DNA of 64,000 bases from Podospora bellae-mahoneyi. Taxonomy: Eukaryota; Ascomycota; Sordariomycetes; Sordariales; Podosporaceae. The first letter of the stretch is position 1. Each line of letters starts with the position of its first letter. Of the stretch, positions 10,211 through 20,756 are shown piece by piece. The DNA is taken from NCBI RefSeq assembly GCF_035222275.1, contig NC_085883.1, positions 2,976,001 through 3,040,000 of the forward strand, in the 5' to 3' direction. A model generated the notes under the pieces. It ran no database searches. It was not told the DNA's origin and saw nothing but the letters and a program-made list of their open reading frames with translations. A program made the position numbers and the translations under genes.

Positions 10211-11729
10211 ATGTTGAGATGGCCACTGGGAGCAAGGCGCTGGCGTCCAGCAGCTCTTACTTGCAGAGTGCTTCGCAGATCTCGCTTCTATAGCACTAAT
10301 GAGTCAGTTGAGAATGTTCAAGTTCAATGCGCATCAGCTGGTGAGATAACTGTGAGGTATGTCTGCTACACTTCATGAACCGAAACCACCATCTGACCGA
10401 GCCAGCCTTCACAACATCGCCAAGCATGCATCGACAAAACCTCTGGTTATTGTCATACCTCCAATCCCCCATACCGGAGAAGAACGACATAGCTCGCTCC
10501 CAAGATGGCTCCGGGAGTTTCCGGCAGCAGTCATCAACTACCGGTGGAACAACGTGAAAGACCCAGAGGACAAGACACCTCTCAGATGGCCAAGCCCAGT
10601 TCACGACCTCATCTTTGGGTACTCCTGGCTGTCAGCCAACCTCGGCCTTCGTCCGGAGAAGAAAAAGCATGTCTTTGGTCGCCCAGCCTATGTCTATGGC
10701 TCCTATCTAGGCGCCACTCTAGGTGCTGGCCTAGCCTTCACAGAAGCTCACCACCCCTTTCTGAACCTCGGCCAAGGCGGCATGACCGTCCGTGGTCTTA
10801 TCGCTCACAACGGGATATACAACTGGCCCATGTTCCTTCCCGACCACCCAATACACAGCTACAAGTTGAAGCCCCCTAAACACGGAATATGCCCATTCTA
10901 CACCAACAAAGTCCAGTCACGACGTTTTGAGCTCGAGGAATTCGACGAAAACACGGCCTTTGGTTTCCTCTACTCCCAAATGCCCTACCTCTTTCCCTCA
11001 CCATCAAACCTCTTTGACCCGTTCGCTTCCCCGACTCTGTTCTTTCAGAACGCGCCTCTGCACGTACCGGAAGATTTCTTCAAGCCATCCCGGTTCAACA
11101 ACCTACCATCGCCGCCGGCATTATCTTCGGCAGTTGACGATTTCCTGGCTGACACGACGGGCATCCCCGAGCCTCAACCGCCTCAGTCTGATGACCCATC
11201 TTCTTCACAGGCACTAAGCTCGAAACCGCTGGCAGAATTGACATCCCAAGAAATTGATGTGATTCTGGCCCAGAAGACAGCCGAAGCTATGGCATCCAGT
11301 CGCCCGAGAAAAGGGTATCTAGTCTTCCCGCCACGAAAATCGACCCTTCGAGTTCCGGAGACGCTGCTTTTGTTCGATTCTGACGATGTCCCGGCTTCAG
11401 GAGACGAGAAGAGGATACCGCCCAGGAATTCCTTCAAAGTCCAGGCCATAGAGCTAGCGGGGCTCATGAGACGGAGTGTGAGCATGTTCGAATGCCAGAC
11501 ATTAGCTAAGGAGGGCGATGAGGAATTTGCGGGGCCGGAGGCAAGGGACAGAGAAGCCCTAAGGAGAGTAAAGACCATGGAGCTTAGTGCCCAAGTTAAA
11601 GAGCAGGAGGAAGATGATATTGGAGAGTGGGGACTAAGGGGCAGTGAGGAAGCTTTGGCGGTGAAGTGGTTGAAGGGGGCCATCAGGGAGGATGAGGATT
11701 GGATGGAGGACAAGAGAGCAAGGTCTTGA
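10211..11729 (+). CDS. Alpha/beta-hydrolase-fold protein with probable mitochondrial presequence
   Basis: Exons are 10211-10356 and 10406-11729, with a 49 nt intron (GTATGT, CTGAC branch, CCAG), giving 489 residues. The N-terminus MLRWPLGARRWRPAALTCR has many Arg and no acids before residue 30, then RFYST, which fits a mitochondrial targeting peptide. The core has the beta-strand PLVIVIPPIP, followed by INYRW and a nucleophile-elbow-like GSYLG at about 147-151 (Ser148 candidate) in the context YVYGSYLGATLGAGLAF. The C-terminal half is hydrophilic and probably partly disordered, ending in a charged Glu/Lys-rich helix. Substrate unknown. I cannot place the catalytic Asp and His with confidence, so it may be a non-enzymatic member. 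Its 3' end converges on the cell-wall-sensor-like gene with 194 bases between. Confidence 0.72.
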
Positions 11730-11923
11730 ACTTGTGGGAGGTATATATATCAGCAAACTAACAATTAGAGAGGAAGGCTAAACGCGATTAAACCATTATT
11801 CGTGAAAATCCAGCAGTGAATGAGTAGCCTCCAATAACAGAAACTGGATTCGACCGCAGACTTTTCCGTCTATCCTTTGGGCCAACTTTGATCCCGCACC
11901 TGCCTTACCACCTACCCCCTCAT

Positions 11924-12841
11924 CTATGGTTGCTCACCATAAGCATGTCCATAAGTAACCCCATACTGATGACTCTCAATAGGATCCTCCGTCACCTTCC
12001 CACCATTATTCGTCCCAATCATCTGGCTATTCTTCCGTCTCCACCTCATTACAAAAAACGCCAACGCTCCCAAGATCAACAGCCCAGCAACGCCAGCCCC
12101 AACTCCAATCCCAATCGTCGCCCCCTTAGACAGCCCACCACCCCCCTCCACAACCTCGGCTGGCTCCGTTGAAGTCGGCGTGGTAGTAGCCCCATCGGCA
12201 GTGTTACTCACCGAAGTCTCCCCCGTACTCGTCGCCGTCCCAGTCGTGGTCGTAACATCCGAAACAAAACTCGTCACCGGCTCCGCAATTACCACCGTCG
12301 CCGTCCCAGAAAAAGTCTCACTGTCAACCTCAATAATTTTGCTCCCCATTCCCCTCTTAATCTCAAAGCTCCCACCCCCTTCCTCACAGGTACATTTCCC
12401 CTTCTTGTAGTCATCCTCGCAACAAAACGTCTCCTGAGTACAAGCAGCCAGCTTCCCGTATATGTTATCACCCGCTATGACACCAACCATCAGCATCCAC
12501 CATCAACAGTTCATTGTGAGACTAGACTTACTCAAGCAAACGCCCCCGCAAAGGGCATTATTCCACCCCGGACTCGTACAAGCCCCCCTCTGCACCTCCC
12601 CCAGAGTAATATTCGGAAAACTCTTCGTCTCCGTCGTCGCGATACACAGAGCGTTGCTGAAGCACGTCCACCCCTGGGGACAGCAGAGCGATATCTCGGC
12701 GCCGAACGGTTGGCAGGGGTAGTACCCCAAAGCGTGTACTTCACCGGGGAAGTAACAGGGCGCGTTTTCCGCCGCGTGGGCTCCTATCACAAGCAGAAGC
12801 GCAGTGGCAGTAGCGGTGATGGATCGTATTTGTGGTGCCAT
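11924..12841 (-). CDS. Single-pass cell-surface protein with Cys-rich ectodomain (wall-sensor-like)
   Basis: Exons are 12841-12532 and 12474-11924, with a 57 nt intron, giving 286 residues. A signal peptide (MAPQIRSITATATALLLVIGAHA) precedes a Cys-rich ectodomain with YYPCQPFG and SLCCPQGWTCFSNALC, then a second Cys group TFCCEDDYKKGKCTC. A Ser/Thr-rich stretch follows (about 140-205), then one transmembrane helix beginning GATIGIGVGAGVAGLLILG. The cytoplasmic tail starts MRWRRK. This layout is shared by fungal wall-stress-sensor-like proteins, although no WSC domain is seen. Another ATG lies 18 bases upstream at 12859; I prefer 12841 because it directly precedes the signal peptide. The CCPxG motif also occurs in the decayed surface-protein gene at 3.2-4.3 kb. 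Confidence 0.85.
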
Positions 12842-13697
12842 TGTTATTTCTTTCTGCATCAATCTCTGGGCGAGGTACGACGGATCCTAAGGGTAGCTAT
12901 AAAGATCGTGACAAACCGCCAAAAGAAAACCGCAAGCAACCAAAAGAAAACCACCAAGATCCGTCCCCTCCTCCCGAAAAGGCGGCGCCCCCAAGTTCTT
13001 ATGTACCTACCTACCAAAACCCCCAAGCGCCCAGCATCTGTCTAACCTGCAGCTGAAATTGACAGTTGAACCGATGAACAGCCCAGGCACAACCGCAAGG
13101 CTCTACCCCCTACCTACCCTACCTTTTGCCCCCAAGACACAACCAGAGATAGTTGCCCAAACCCGATAATAAAAACGCCTCAGCTCAAAAGCGCCTCCAT
13201 CCCTTCAGGTTAGACCCCATCTGCAAGCCTCTGCAAGCCGTCACACTATTGGCACACTTCGAAAAGAGGCGTTTTCAATACCGCCCGCCACCACCACCCA
13301 CAGGCGGCGCAGCCACGAGATACACTGCCATTCTCTTGATCGTTTGGCAGGTCGCACTTGTACGATGATGGTAGGCAAAAGGACACAGCAGCATGAAAAG
13401 TAAAACAAAACAAAAAGGTAAAGAAAAAGCAGGAGAAAAGACAGCGTCGTACTGAGCCTCGCCATCCTCGCCAGACCCTGAACATCTCAAGGCGCGCGGA
13501 CCGCAAAGCTGAAAGGTATCACCCCCGAAAGGGACTAAGGCGGGGAGAGAACCGAGAGTCAGCTACAAGAGCGGGGGATTCATGTGATGCTCCCCTGCAT
13601 TTTTATCACTCGCAAACCACAAGAAAAATGCCTCTCAATTGACAAAAAAAGAAAGAAAAGAAAAGAGAGAGGGTTGGCAATGTATAGGCGGGTAGTG
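12842..13697. other. Intergenic region upstream of the surface-protein gene
   Basis: Promoter side of the minus-strand surface-protein gene. It contains A-rich and C-rich stretches and chance ORFs only. No RNA gene or repeat is seen before the tRNA. Confidence 0.45.
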
Positions 13698-13717
13698 AAA
13701 AAAACAAAAACCAAAAA
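13698..13717 (-). terminator. Pol III terminator of the tRNA-Glu gene
   Basis: Directly 3' of the tRNA on the minus strand come three T runs (5, 5 and 7 bases), the first starting 8 bases beyond the tRNA end. Pol III stops at runs of four or more T. Confidence 0.7.
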
Positions 13718-13724
13718 TATGGAC

Positions 13725-13815
13725 TCGGATACCGGGAGTCGAACCCGGGGCTGTTGAGAGACAAGACACTTCTGAGAAGTGAGAGTCAACGATGTTACCG
13801 CTACACCATACCCGA
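13725..13815 (-). tRNA. tRNA-Glu(CUC) with a 21-nt intron
   Basis: On the minus strand, TCGGGTA at the 5' end pairs with TATCCGA at the 3' end (one G-T). The T arm is CCGGG-TTCGACT-CCCGG. The anticodon stem GTTGA/TCAAC encloses a loop that begins CTCTCA, giving anticodon CUC. About 21 extra bases (beginning CTTCTCAG) lie after position 37, the standard place for nuclear tRNA introns. The D-arm region GGTGTAGCGGTAAC is typical of eukaryotic tRNA-Glu. Mature length is about 70 nt before CCA addition. A Pol III terminator follows. Confidence 0.93.
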
Positions 13816-14375
13816 TTTGCACAATCGTGAATGGTCCGATTTTGGATGACAGATTCTGCAGAATCACCCGCTAATATCAAAAACCTCCCCCCAACCTTCC
13901 ACACCACCCTTTCAACCTTTTTTCCACCCAACCAACACCACCTCGCACAATAATCAGAGCAACAAGGGAAACAACACAACAAGTAAAAGAGTGTAAATCA
14001 TCATCATTCAACGCCTTTCTATCACCCCTTAGAAAGCCCATCAACTCCATTCCCTCCCTCCCCTTATTTTTCTCTCCTCAATCCAAACTCTCCCCGGGGT
14101 ATAAACGTGTGAGTGAAAGTAGAAAGATGCAAAGAAAAAATCGAAATATATGCATACAAGTGGGTGGGTATGTAGTATTTACAAGTACAAAATTCGCTGG
14201 CGCTGGGTCGAGCAAAATCATCAAGAAAAAAGGGAAATCAGGAGAAAAAAAGATCAAAAGAAAAGCCATCATCTCCGCGTTTATATCGTTGGTTGAAATT
14301 TTACACAACCGTGAGAATGAAAATGCAAGAGAAAAAAAACTGGTCGGGCAATTTCTCAAGAACCCGTTAAATGGC
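13816..14375. other. 5' flank of the tRNA and 3' flank of the Kch1-like gene
   Basis: There is no gene here. The part next to 14375 is the 3' untranslated side of the K+ channel gene and is A-rich on the plus strand. Confidence 0.45.
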
Positions 14376-17180
14376 TCAGTATCTCGACTGGTTGCCTCTC
14401 TCCAAGTCGTCGCTCCAGCCATTGTTGTTGTGAGGGGCAGGATCCCGAGAACTGCTGCCGGACATGTTGCCAACGGTTGTATTGGCCCGTTGGGGACCAC
14501 GATCGTAATCGTAGTCATCAAGGGAGAACGCTCCTGACACGGTATTTGCCCGAGCCGGGGTTGCAAAAATGTCGAGTTCCGGTGACGGACTTCTGTCGGA
14601 CTCCAGTCTGCTGACGTATCCAGATGATGGCCCAGGATCCAGCCTGCTTACATAGCTAGACTGGCCAGTGGCCGACGGCTGGAGGGGCACCGGGGAAGCC
14701 AACTCGGTTGTTATGGCGTGCGAGACAGTTGCCGGCTGATCCATGGACTGAGATTGGCTGGTGCTTTGCTCGGGGAATGGGCCAGGTGAGTCGCTCCACA
14801 TCGTGGCAGATCTTGGGGGGTTCTCGTTGGAACCATCAGTGGCCCGAGGCTGATAGGCCTGAAAGGAATTGTTGCTCGTCCCGGTGTTGGACCTGTCAAG
14901 CTGACCAGAACCGCCCATGGGCTGCGCCTGGAAAGGTCCGGGCGAGTTGCTCCTCCCAGTATTAGATCTATCAAGGTACCCAGAGCCTTCCGCAGGCAGT
15001 GCCTGGAATGGGCCAGGTGAATCGCTCCTCCCAGGATTTGATGGATCCTCATACTTCATCGCATCGTCTTCTGCCGGGTACGGGGCTGGCGTTTTGTTGC
15101 TCCCTGTGAGTGATCGACTCGTATACTGGTATTCGTCATGGCTCTGTGAAGAATTTGGCGCAACACCGTCGAGGTTTGGCAAGGTCGGCTGCCGGTAATC
15201 ATTGTCTTGTTGTGGCGCCTCTATGTTTGGCAGGGTCGGTTGCCTGTAATCCTCGTTCTGCTGTGGTTGGAGGTGCCCGCCAAATCCAGCGAGATGTGGC
15301 AGCGTCGGTTGCCGGTATTCATCGACCTCTTGCGGTTGGTAGGCGCCCGGCATGGTCATATTTCTCAGCGAACTGTTGCTAGCACTTTGGTGATGATATG
15401 GCTGACGAGGAGGCCCACCCATACCCATAGACACGCCCGAACCGTTGCTATCGGCCCGTTGGTGAAAAGGCTGAATGGGAGCAGTCATATTCCTCTGGGG
15501 CGGGAATGGTGGTTGCTGTCCCCGAGGTGGCATTGGGCCGGTGGCGCTGCGCATTGGATATCCTCCTGGTCCCATTCTCGGGGGCGACGTTGGGCCATTG
15601 TGATACGACATGGTAGATGGGGCAGGACTGGCCCGTCCTTTCGAATAGTCGTCATATCCTGGTCTTCCTTGATTGGGCCCATGCCATCTATTTTGCTGCT
15701 GATTTGGCCCTGGACCTCGGTAGTTGCTCATTTCATTCATTGGTGGCCTAACCGGGGGCGGCATGCTGGGCATAGCATCTTGAGAATACATTGCCTGGCC
15801 AGCAGTGTAGCCCGCGTTGAGATTCGAACCGTTCGAAGGCATCCTGTTGAGTTGCTGGCTTGATGCGTAACTTCGGTTGGATTGAGCAGTCGCAGTCCTG
15901 GGAGGGGGAGGGAAACCGGCTGGCATCGCCGGTCCTGGTGAATCTGAACGGTTAACACCCATTGCGGCAGCCCCACCGAGAAGAGATGCTCTGGCCGAGT
16001 ATTTGCTGACCGACGTCGCCGCAGTTCCAGACCGAGATGGAACTGGTCGCTTTTGCCCAAGAGTATTCATCTCAAAGCTGCCAGGTGTATTCGGACGGTC
16101 GGTCTTCTCGGAAATAGACATGAAGGTCTCGGCTCTCTTCAGATTCGGTATCTCAGCCAGATTATCATCGGCGAAAACGGGCAGAGATGGCTTCATGGTG
16201 ACTGGTCTGTTCTCCCCGTTCTTCTTGGCCGCCCTGAGTTCCGCCTTTTTCCGTTGTCTCTCGTCTTCCTCCATTGCCTTGTTGATCTTGACCGAGACAA
16301 TCTGCTTGAGACGCTTGTTGACCTTGCGCTCGCAGAAACCCGTCAAACCTCCATCTTCGCGGGGGATGTAACTCCACAAGAACAGCACGAAAAGTACCCC
16401 TGAGATTACCAACGAAAGAAACGAGAAGATCCAAACGACCACAGTGAAGATCATACCACAGAGAATGACAGATTGCCTCGTGTCTTCCGTCGCAAGAGCC
16501 TGGATCTTGTCGATGAAATCAGCGAGTGAAGCATCAAAGTTGTCTCCCTTGATGTTGAGCTTCGCCCTGAAAATAGAATAGAGCGTAAGAGCGTTGAGAA
16601 CCTGACGGGGCCCGGAGCAGAGGAGTACTCGAATCCATGACTGGAAGCTGAAGAAAGTGAAGAGGGCGACGTAGTCGACGCCCTTTTTGCTCTTGGTTAG
16701 TTCGGCGAAAACGAGAAACCTCCTCCAACCGCTGGTTGGTCGAAGGCACTCCATGCGCTGAGCAATATGATCGAGGAAACACTCAGCAACACTTCCTCTT
16801 CGCATAATTCGGTTGGCGCGAAGGTGTTCGTAGCAGAGATTGGCCACGGAGAGGATGATGCAGCCGGCGAATACCCATTTCGTGACTTGGAATGGGATGA
16901 ACTGAGCCGGTTCGATTTGGGAAGACCATCTGTCGAACGCAATGAGTTGGTACGCTGTGAAACCATCGACGGCGTACACAGACAACGACAGGAACATGGA
17001 AGCAATAAGGATTCCATAGGCGAAGGGCGTCCAACATGAGGTCGACTTGAAATCGTTCAAGCTCTGCATGACATTAGCATTACCCAGCCCTGCTGCATTC
17101 AGTACTCAACTCACAATAAAGTCCCACTTCTCGGTTGGCTGGATCAGAACATCCCTCCTTTTATGACTTAAAAATCCCAT
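14376..17180 (-). CDS. KCH1: Kch1/Prm6-family K+ channel with long repetitive cytoplasmic tail
   Basis: Exons are 17180-17115 and 17063-14376, with a 51 nt intron, giving 917 residues. The start MGFLSHKRRD leads into KWDFI and then SLNDFKSTSCWTPFAYG, the conserved opening of fungal Kch1 proteins. Several membrane segments lie within the first 270 residues, ending near a long hydrophobic hairpin (SVILCGMIFTVVVWIFSFLS). The last two thirds are hydrophilic and rich in Pro, Gln, Ser and Asn. Three YRQPTLP repeats lie at about 600-650, and several SDSPGPF-like repeats at about 700-780. Yeast Kch1/Kch2 (Prm6) are plasma-membrane K+ importers that activate the Cch1-Mid1 calcium channel during the pheromone response. 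The long tail here suggests added regulation; that part is inference. Confidence 0.88.
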
Positions 17181-19267
17181 AATATCGATTGCGCAAACCA
17201 GGCGCAAATATCCAGACTGGCCGGTAAAGAGTATGAGGGTATCGACACCGTCGTTAAACCCAAAAAATGGCGAAATATATCGTCGACACAACCTAATGCG
17301 TCGCTCGTTCGGGTGTGGTGAAAGATCATAGGCTCCAGTCCGTCGTTCGCACAAAGTCGCTCCTCGCCTGCGAGAGTCGACTGTGCTTAGGTCGACCAAG
17401 GAGCTTCAATACTCCTCTCCTGAATTCAACGGCCGTAAAAGCAAAGAGATGCCTGCCAGCAAACAAAATGACTGAAAAGAAGGGAGGTCAGAAGCCGGCA
17501 GGAAGTAGGGCCGGATAAATCGAGGAGGATAGTTCGGCCACGGATGGCCTCGAAAATCGCCTTGCAGGCTATCGTTGCATTGCTGATTGCTGAGTGGGAA
17601 GTAGTTTCGTTGATCGACAGTCCTGATGGCCCAACTTCCAGTCCTTTTCCCTGCCACTTCCAGAAACCCAACAGTAGTATCCTTGAATAGGCGCGCGGTC
17701 CACAGGTCGGTGGTGATGCCGAAAGGTGGCAGGTTGGTAATGGATCCCGAGTTTGATCGGCTGGGTAGAATTCCAGTCGCGGGTATCAAGTTGACCGATG
17801 GGGAAAAAGATCAGGCGTGGGCGGGGTGTCGCCCTGTAAAAGCACAATAGGGAAAGTTGTCGTGGTGTCTGATTCGAGGGAGTGATGCTATTTTTCGCTG
17901 TGGGCGACTGATGAATGAATGAATGGCTGAATAGCTCGTGGTTAGCTTTCGACAGTTGTCCGGAGAGGCCGCCTTTCCGCAGTGGAAGTCCGGGGGGATG
18001 AGCGTCAAGGTTAACTCGCGACAAAAAGGACTGGAGGGTAAGGGGCCCCAACGGAAGAAGATGCCGTCCTGGCTCGCAGGGAGGAACCGAGATGCAGGGG
18101 GTCTACCACTTGGGCTTCACAGGCCGACCCTGACTTGTATCTCGGTGGATGATTGGCTAGTCTCCTTTGCCAGACGCGGGGGAGGGGAACAGCACCACGC
18201 CGTGACAAGGAATACACAAGAAATGATGCTGGTCAGTCACTGTTGGGATGAATATTTTGGACGAGGATTGGCGCTAACGCAGGTACCCCTCCGTTGGTTA
18301 TCGCTTGTCCAACCCCTTGCCCCCGAAGGAGCATTCTCGCTTTCTTGATTGGATCACGTCGCCGCCGTTGCACGCCTCCACTGGGAGAGTGCAGCCATGA
18401 AACAGCTCACCAACCACCGATGGGAGGACTCAAATCCAAGTCCTGAATGAAACACGGAGTTCTTGGGCTTCGAAGAAAAGACGCATGCACGCCATTGCGG
18501 GAGCGAAGCATGGGGGCGCTTAGCTTAGCAAGCCACCAGATGTCAACATCATCAGTGAGGCTATTCCGACCTGGGAGCTGGTTCTCTTCATCAAATTCAG
18601 ATTGCCCATCATTAATGACACTCCACCAGCACGGCAATGCACGGCGGAACCACTCCGGGACTTGCATATGAACCATGGATTCCGCATATACAATGGACCT
18701 CAAACAGAGACAAACGGCAGCTAGATGCCACCTCTCCCAGCGACATGCAATGCTGCGCTGATGCAGTATAGCATTCGGCTCTCATACAGCTGCCCTCACT
18801 ACCAACCTTTAAAGCCATAGCCGCGCGCTTCACCGGGACCACAAGTAAAACATCCACGCAAGTCACAAAAACAGCCCACTTCAGCCCGGTTCAGTCATCA
18901 AACAAGTCACAAACAAGAGAGCTGGGTCATTCCATGTTCCTGTCGTGCTTCCACTACCCAGTCGGAAAATATCATTGTCTTTTAAATGTTTGTGTCTACT
19001 GTGTATAGCCACATATCTGACCTCCTCCTAGCAGAACTCTAAGCCACACAATGGCATACTCCCAGAGGCCTCACCTCGGTCTACGAAACCAATAAAGCCA
19101 ACGTTATCATTTGAATTCCCACATGATCTCCAGCATGAAAATCCTCACCGAGAATCCACCCATTCTCCGGCCCGTTCCCGCCTCCACACGGTCCGAGCTC
19201 GAGAGACCCAACCGGAGGGTAGACCACACCACCGACCCAGCCACCCAACTACCATCCCAACCAGCTC
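17181..19267. other. 2.1 kb intergenic region
   Basis: The left part (17181 to about 18000) is the promoter and leader of the Kch1-like gene. The rest is the 3' side of the histidine phosphatase. Minus-strand ORFs around 17406-18051 lack a start, a domain or a splice link to the channel gene, so they are not called. Confidence 0.45.
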
Positions 19268-20041
19268 CTATTCCTCCTCCTCAATAGCCTCCCCCATCCC
19301 AAACTCCCTCTCCACCGCCCCCGCAAACGCCGCCCTCAACTCCATCTGCTCCGTCTCCGTCAACCCCTCCTTACTCCCCCTCCGTCGCCTCGCGCTCTCC
19401 CCCGTCTCCCTCAGCCTCACCTCCCCATTCTCCTCCACCACCTCATAACTCCTCCACTCAGTATTTCCCCACCCCGTCCCCCGCCCATAATCAACCCCCT
19501 CAAAATCCTCGGTCAAAAAGTGCAAAAAACCCCCATGCGTCACAGCAACAATATTAACCTCCCCTTCCCCCGCATGATCCCTCCCCAAATCCCTAAACCA
19601 CTCCCTCGCCCTCCTCGCCCGTTCAAACAGCTTTCTCGGCTCAGGAGCGTACTCACTCCCCGGACCTTTATCATTCCACCCCTCTTTCACCAATCCCAAA
19701 TCCACCACCTTATCATCAGGAAACTCGTCCAGTAGTTTTGCAGGTTCGGAGCCCGTGTCGCATGGAAAGGGGGAGACCTCCTGTATATCAGGCAAGGTAA
19801 TAACCCTCGGTTTATCAGGCGCGATATCTGGGTTGAAAGACAACAAACAAGTGTAAATCGTGCGACGTAACGGGGAGGCCACCAGATGCGTAATCTTGTC
19901 GTGATACGGAAAAGATTGATACAATTCCTCACACTGCCGCTTGCCAAGGTCTGTCAAGTCCGGGTCGGGGAGCGCGTGGTTTTCCTGGCAGAGGTTGTGG
20001 TAACCCTGCGCGTGGCGGACAAGGTGGACGTAGATTGGCAT
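19268..20041 (-). CDS. Histidine phosphatase superfamily protein (phosphoglycerate-mutase-like)
   Basis: The 257-residue single-exon frame starts at ATG 20041; no other ATG precedes it in frame. It begins MPIYVHLVRHAQGYHN with the RH(G/A) catalytic motif, giving phospho-acceptor His10. SPLRRT at about 56-61 supplies the second Arg. The candidate acid Glu lies in DIQEVSP (about Glu88), and the second catalytic His is in AVTHGGF (about His169). All elements of branch-1 histidine phosphatases are present. It resembles the small cytosolic fungal phosphatases related to yeast YDR051C rather than glycolytic mutase. The C-terminus is acidic. The upstream leader contains a 39 bp tandem duplication. 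Confidence 0.88.
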   Translation of the reverse strand: MPIYVHLVRHAQGYHNLCQENHALPDPDLTDLGKRQCEELYQSFPYHDKITHLVASPLRRTIYTCLLSFNPDIAPDKPRVITLPDIQEVSPFPCDTGSEPAKLLDEFPDDKVVDLGLVKEGWNDKGPGSEYAPEPRKLFERARRAREWFRDLGRDHAGEGEVNIVAVTHGGFLHFLTEDFEGVDYGRGTGWGNTEWRSYEVVEENGEVRLRETGESARRRRGSKEGLTETEQMELRAAFAGAVEREFGMGEAIEEEE

Positions 20042-20756
20042 TTTCCCTTCCCTTTTTTTTATCCAATCTTCGGGGAAAAACAAAAGTTGAGATGAACAGT
20101 CAAGGTGAAGAGATGGGGATGAAAGTTGAGATGAACAGTCAAGGTGAAGAGATGGGGATGAAAGTTGAGATGAGATGAGAGTATATGGTGAGCTCAGACT
20201 GAAAAAACCGACTCAGCTTACAGCCAGTGTTATTCAGAAAAGCAGACAAATTGAACCCAAACTTTAAAAAAGATGGAATAAAAATATAAATCAAGACTTT
20301 GTCCGCTATATATCCGCGCCAGCTTCCTTAGTGACTCAGAAACCGGATCTCTCACCCACTCACAACCCCACCTCCGCTTTATGCCAATCCCCGGACCAGT
20401 GACGGAATCACTGCTTCTGGAGCCCCCGCCACTGTCGGATCCGACCTACGTGTAGTACCCATGACACCCGCGCTCACACATGGCATGGTGCCTCGTCTGA
20501 CTGATCTGTTCCACGGACAGCTTTGATAGGGTGCAACTGGTTCTCATCCACATTATTACGTCAGCGCTTCACCCATTTAACTATGTAGCCGACATGGGAC
20601 ACTTCAGAGGTCACTCGCAACAGAGAAACAAAACCATCTAGGTACTCAAATGTCGGTTTCCACACCTCATTACTCATAGTTAAAGCTATCTATGTATCAT
20701 GGTCCCGTCTCCCCGCCTGCCAACCGATCCGCTACATCTCATAGTCATATCCTGTC
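20042..20756. other. Region between the histidine phosphatase and VPS27
   Basis: The left end is the promoter of the phosphatase and includes the 39 bp duplication. The rest is the 3' flank of VPS27. No further gene is seen. Confidence 0.45.
20086..20163. repeat. Two exact tandem copies of a 39 bp unit
   Basis: The unit starting GTTGAGATGAACAGTCAAGG occurs at 20086-20124 and again at 20125-20163. A partial third copy (GTTGAGATGA) follows. It lies 45 bases upstream of the phosphatase start codon, so it is probably in its 5' leader or core promoter. Confidence 0.9.

Noticed and set aside
17406-18051. Minus-strand ORFs upstream of the Kch1-like gene
   Set aside because: No ATG-supported start joined to the channel exon in phase; probably leader sequence.
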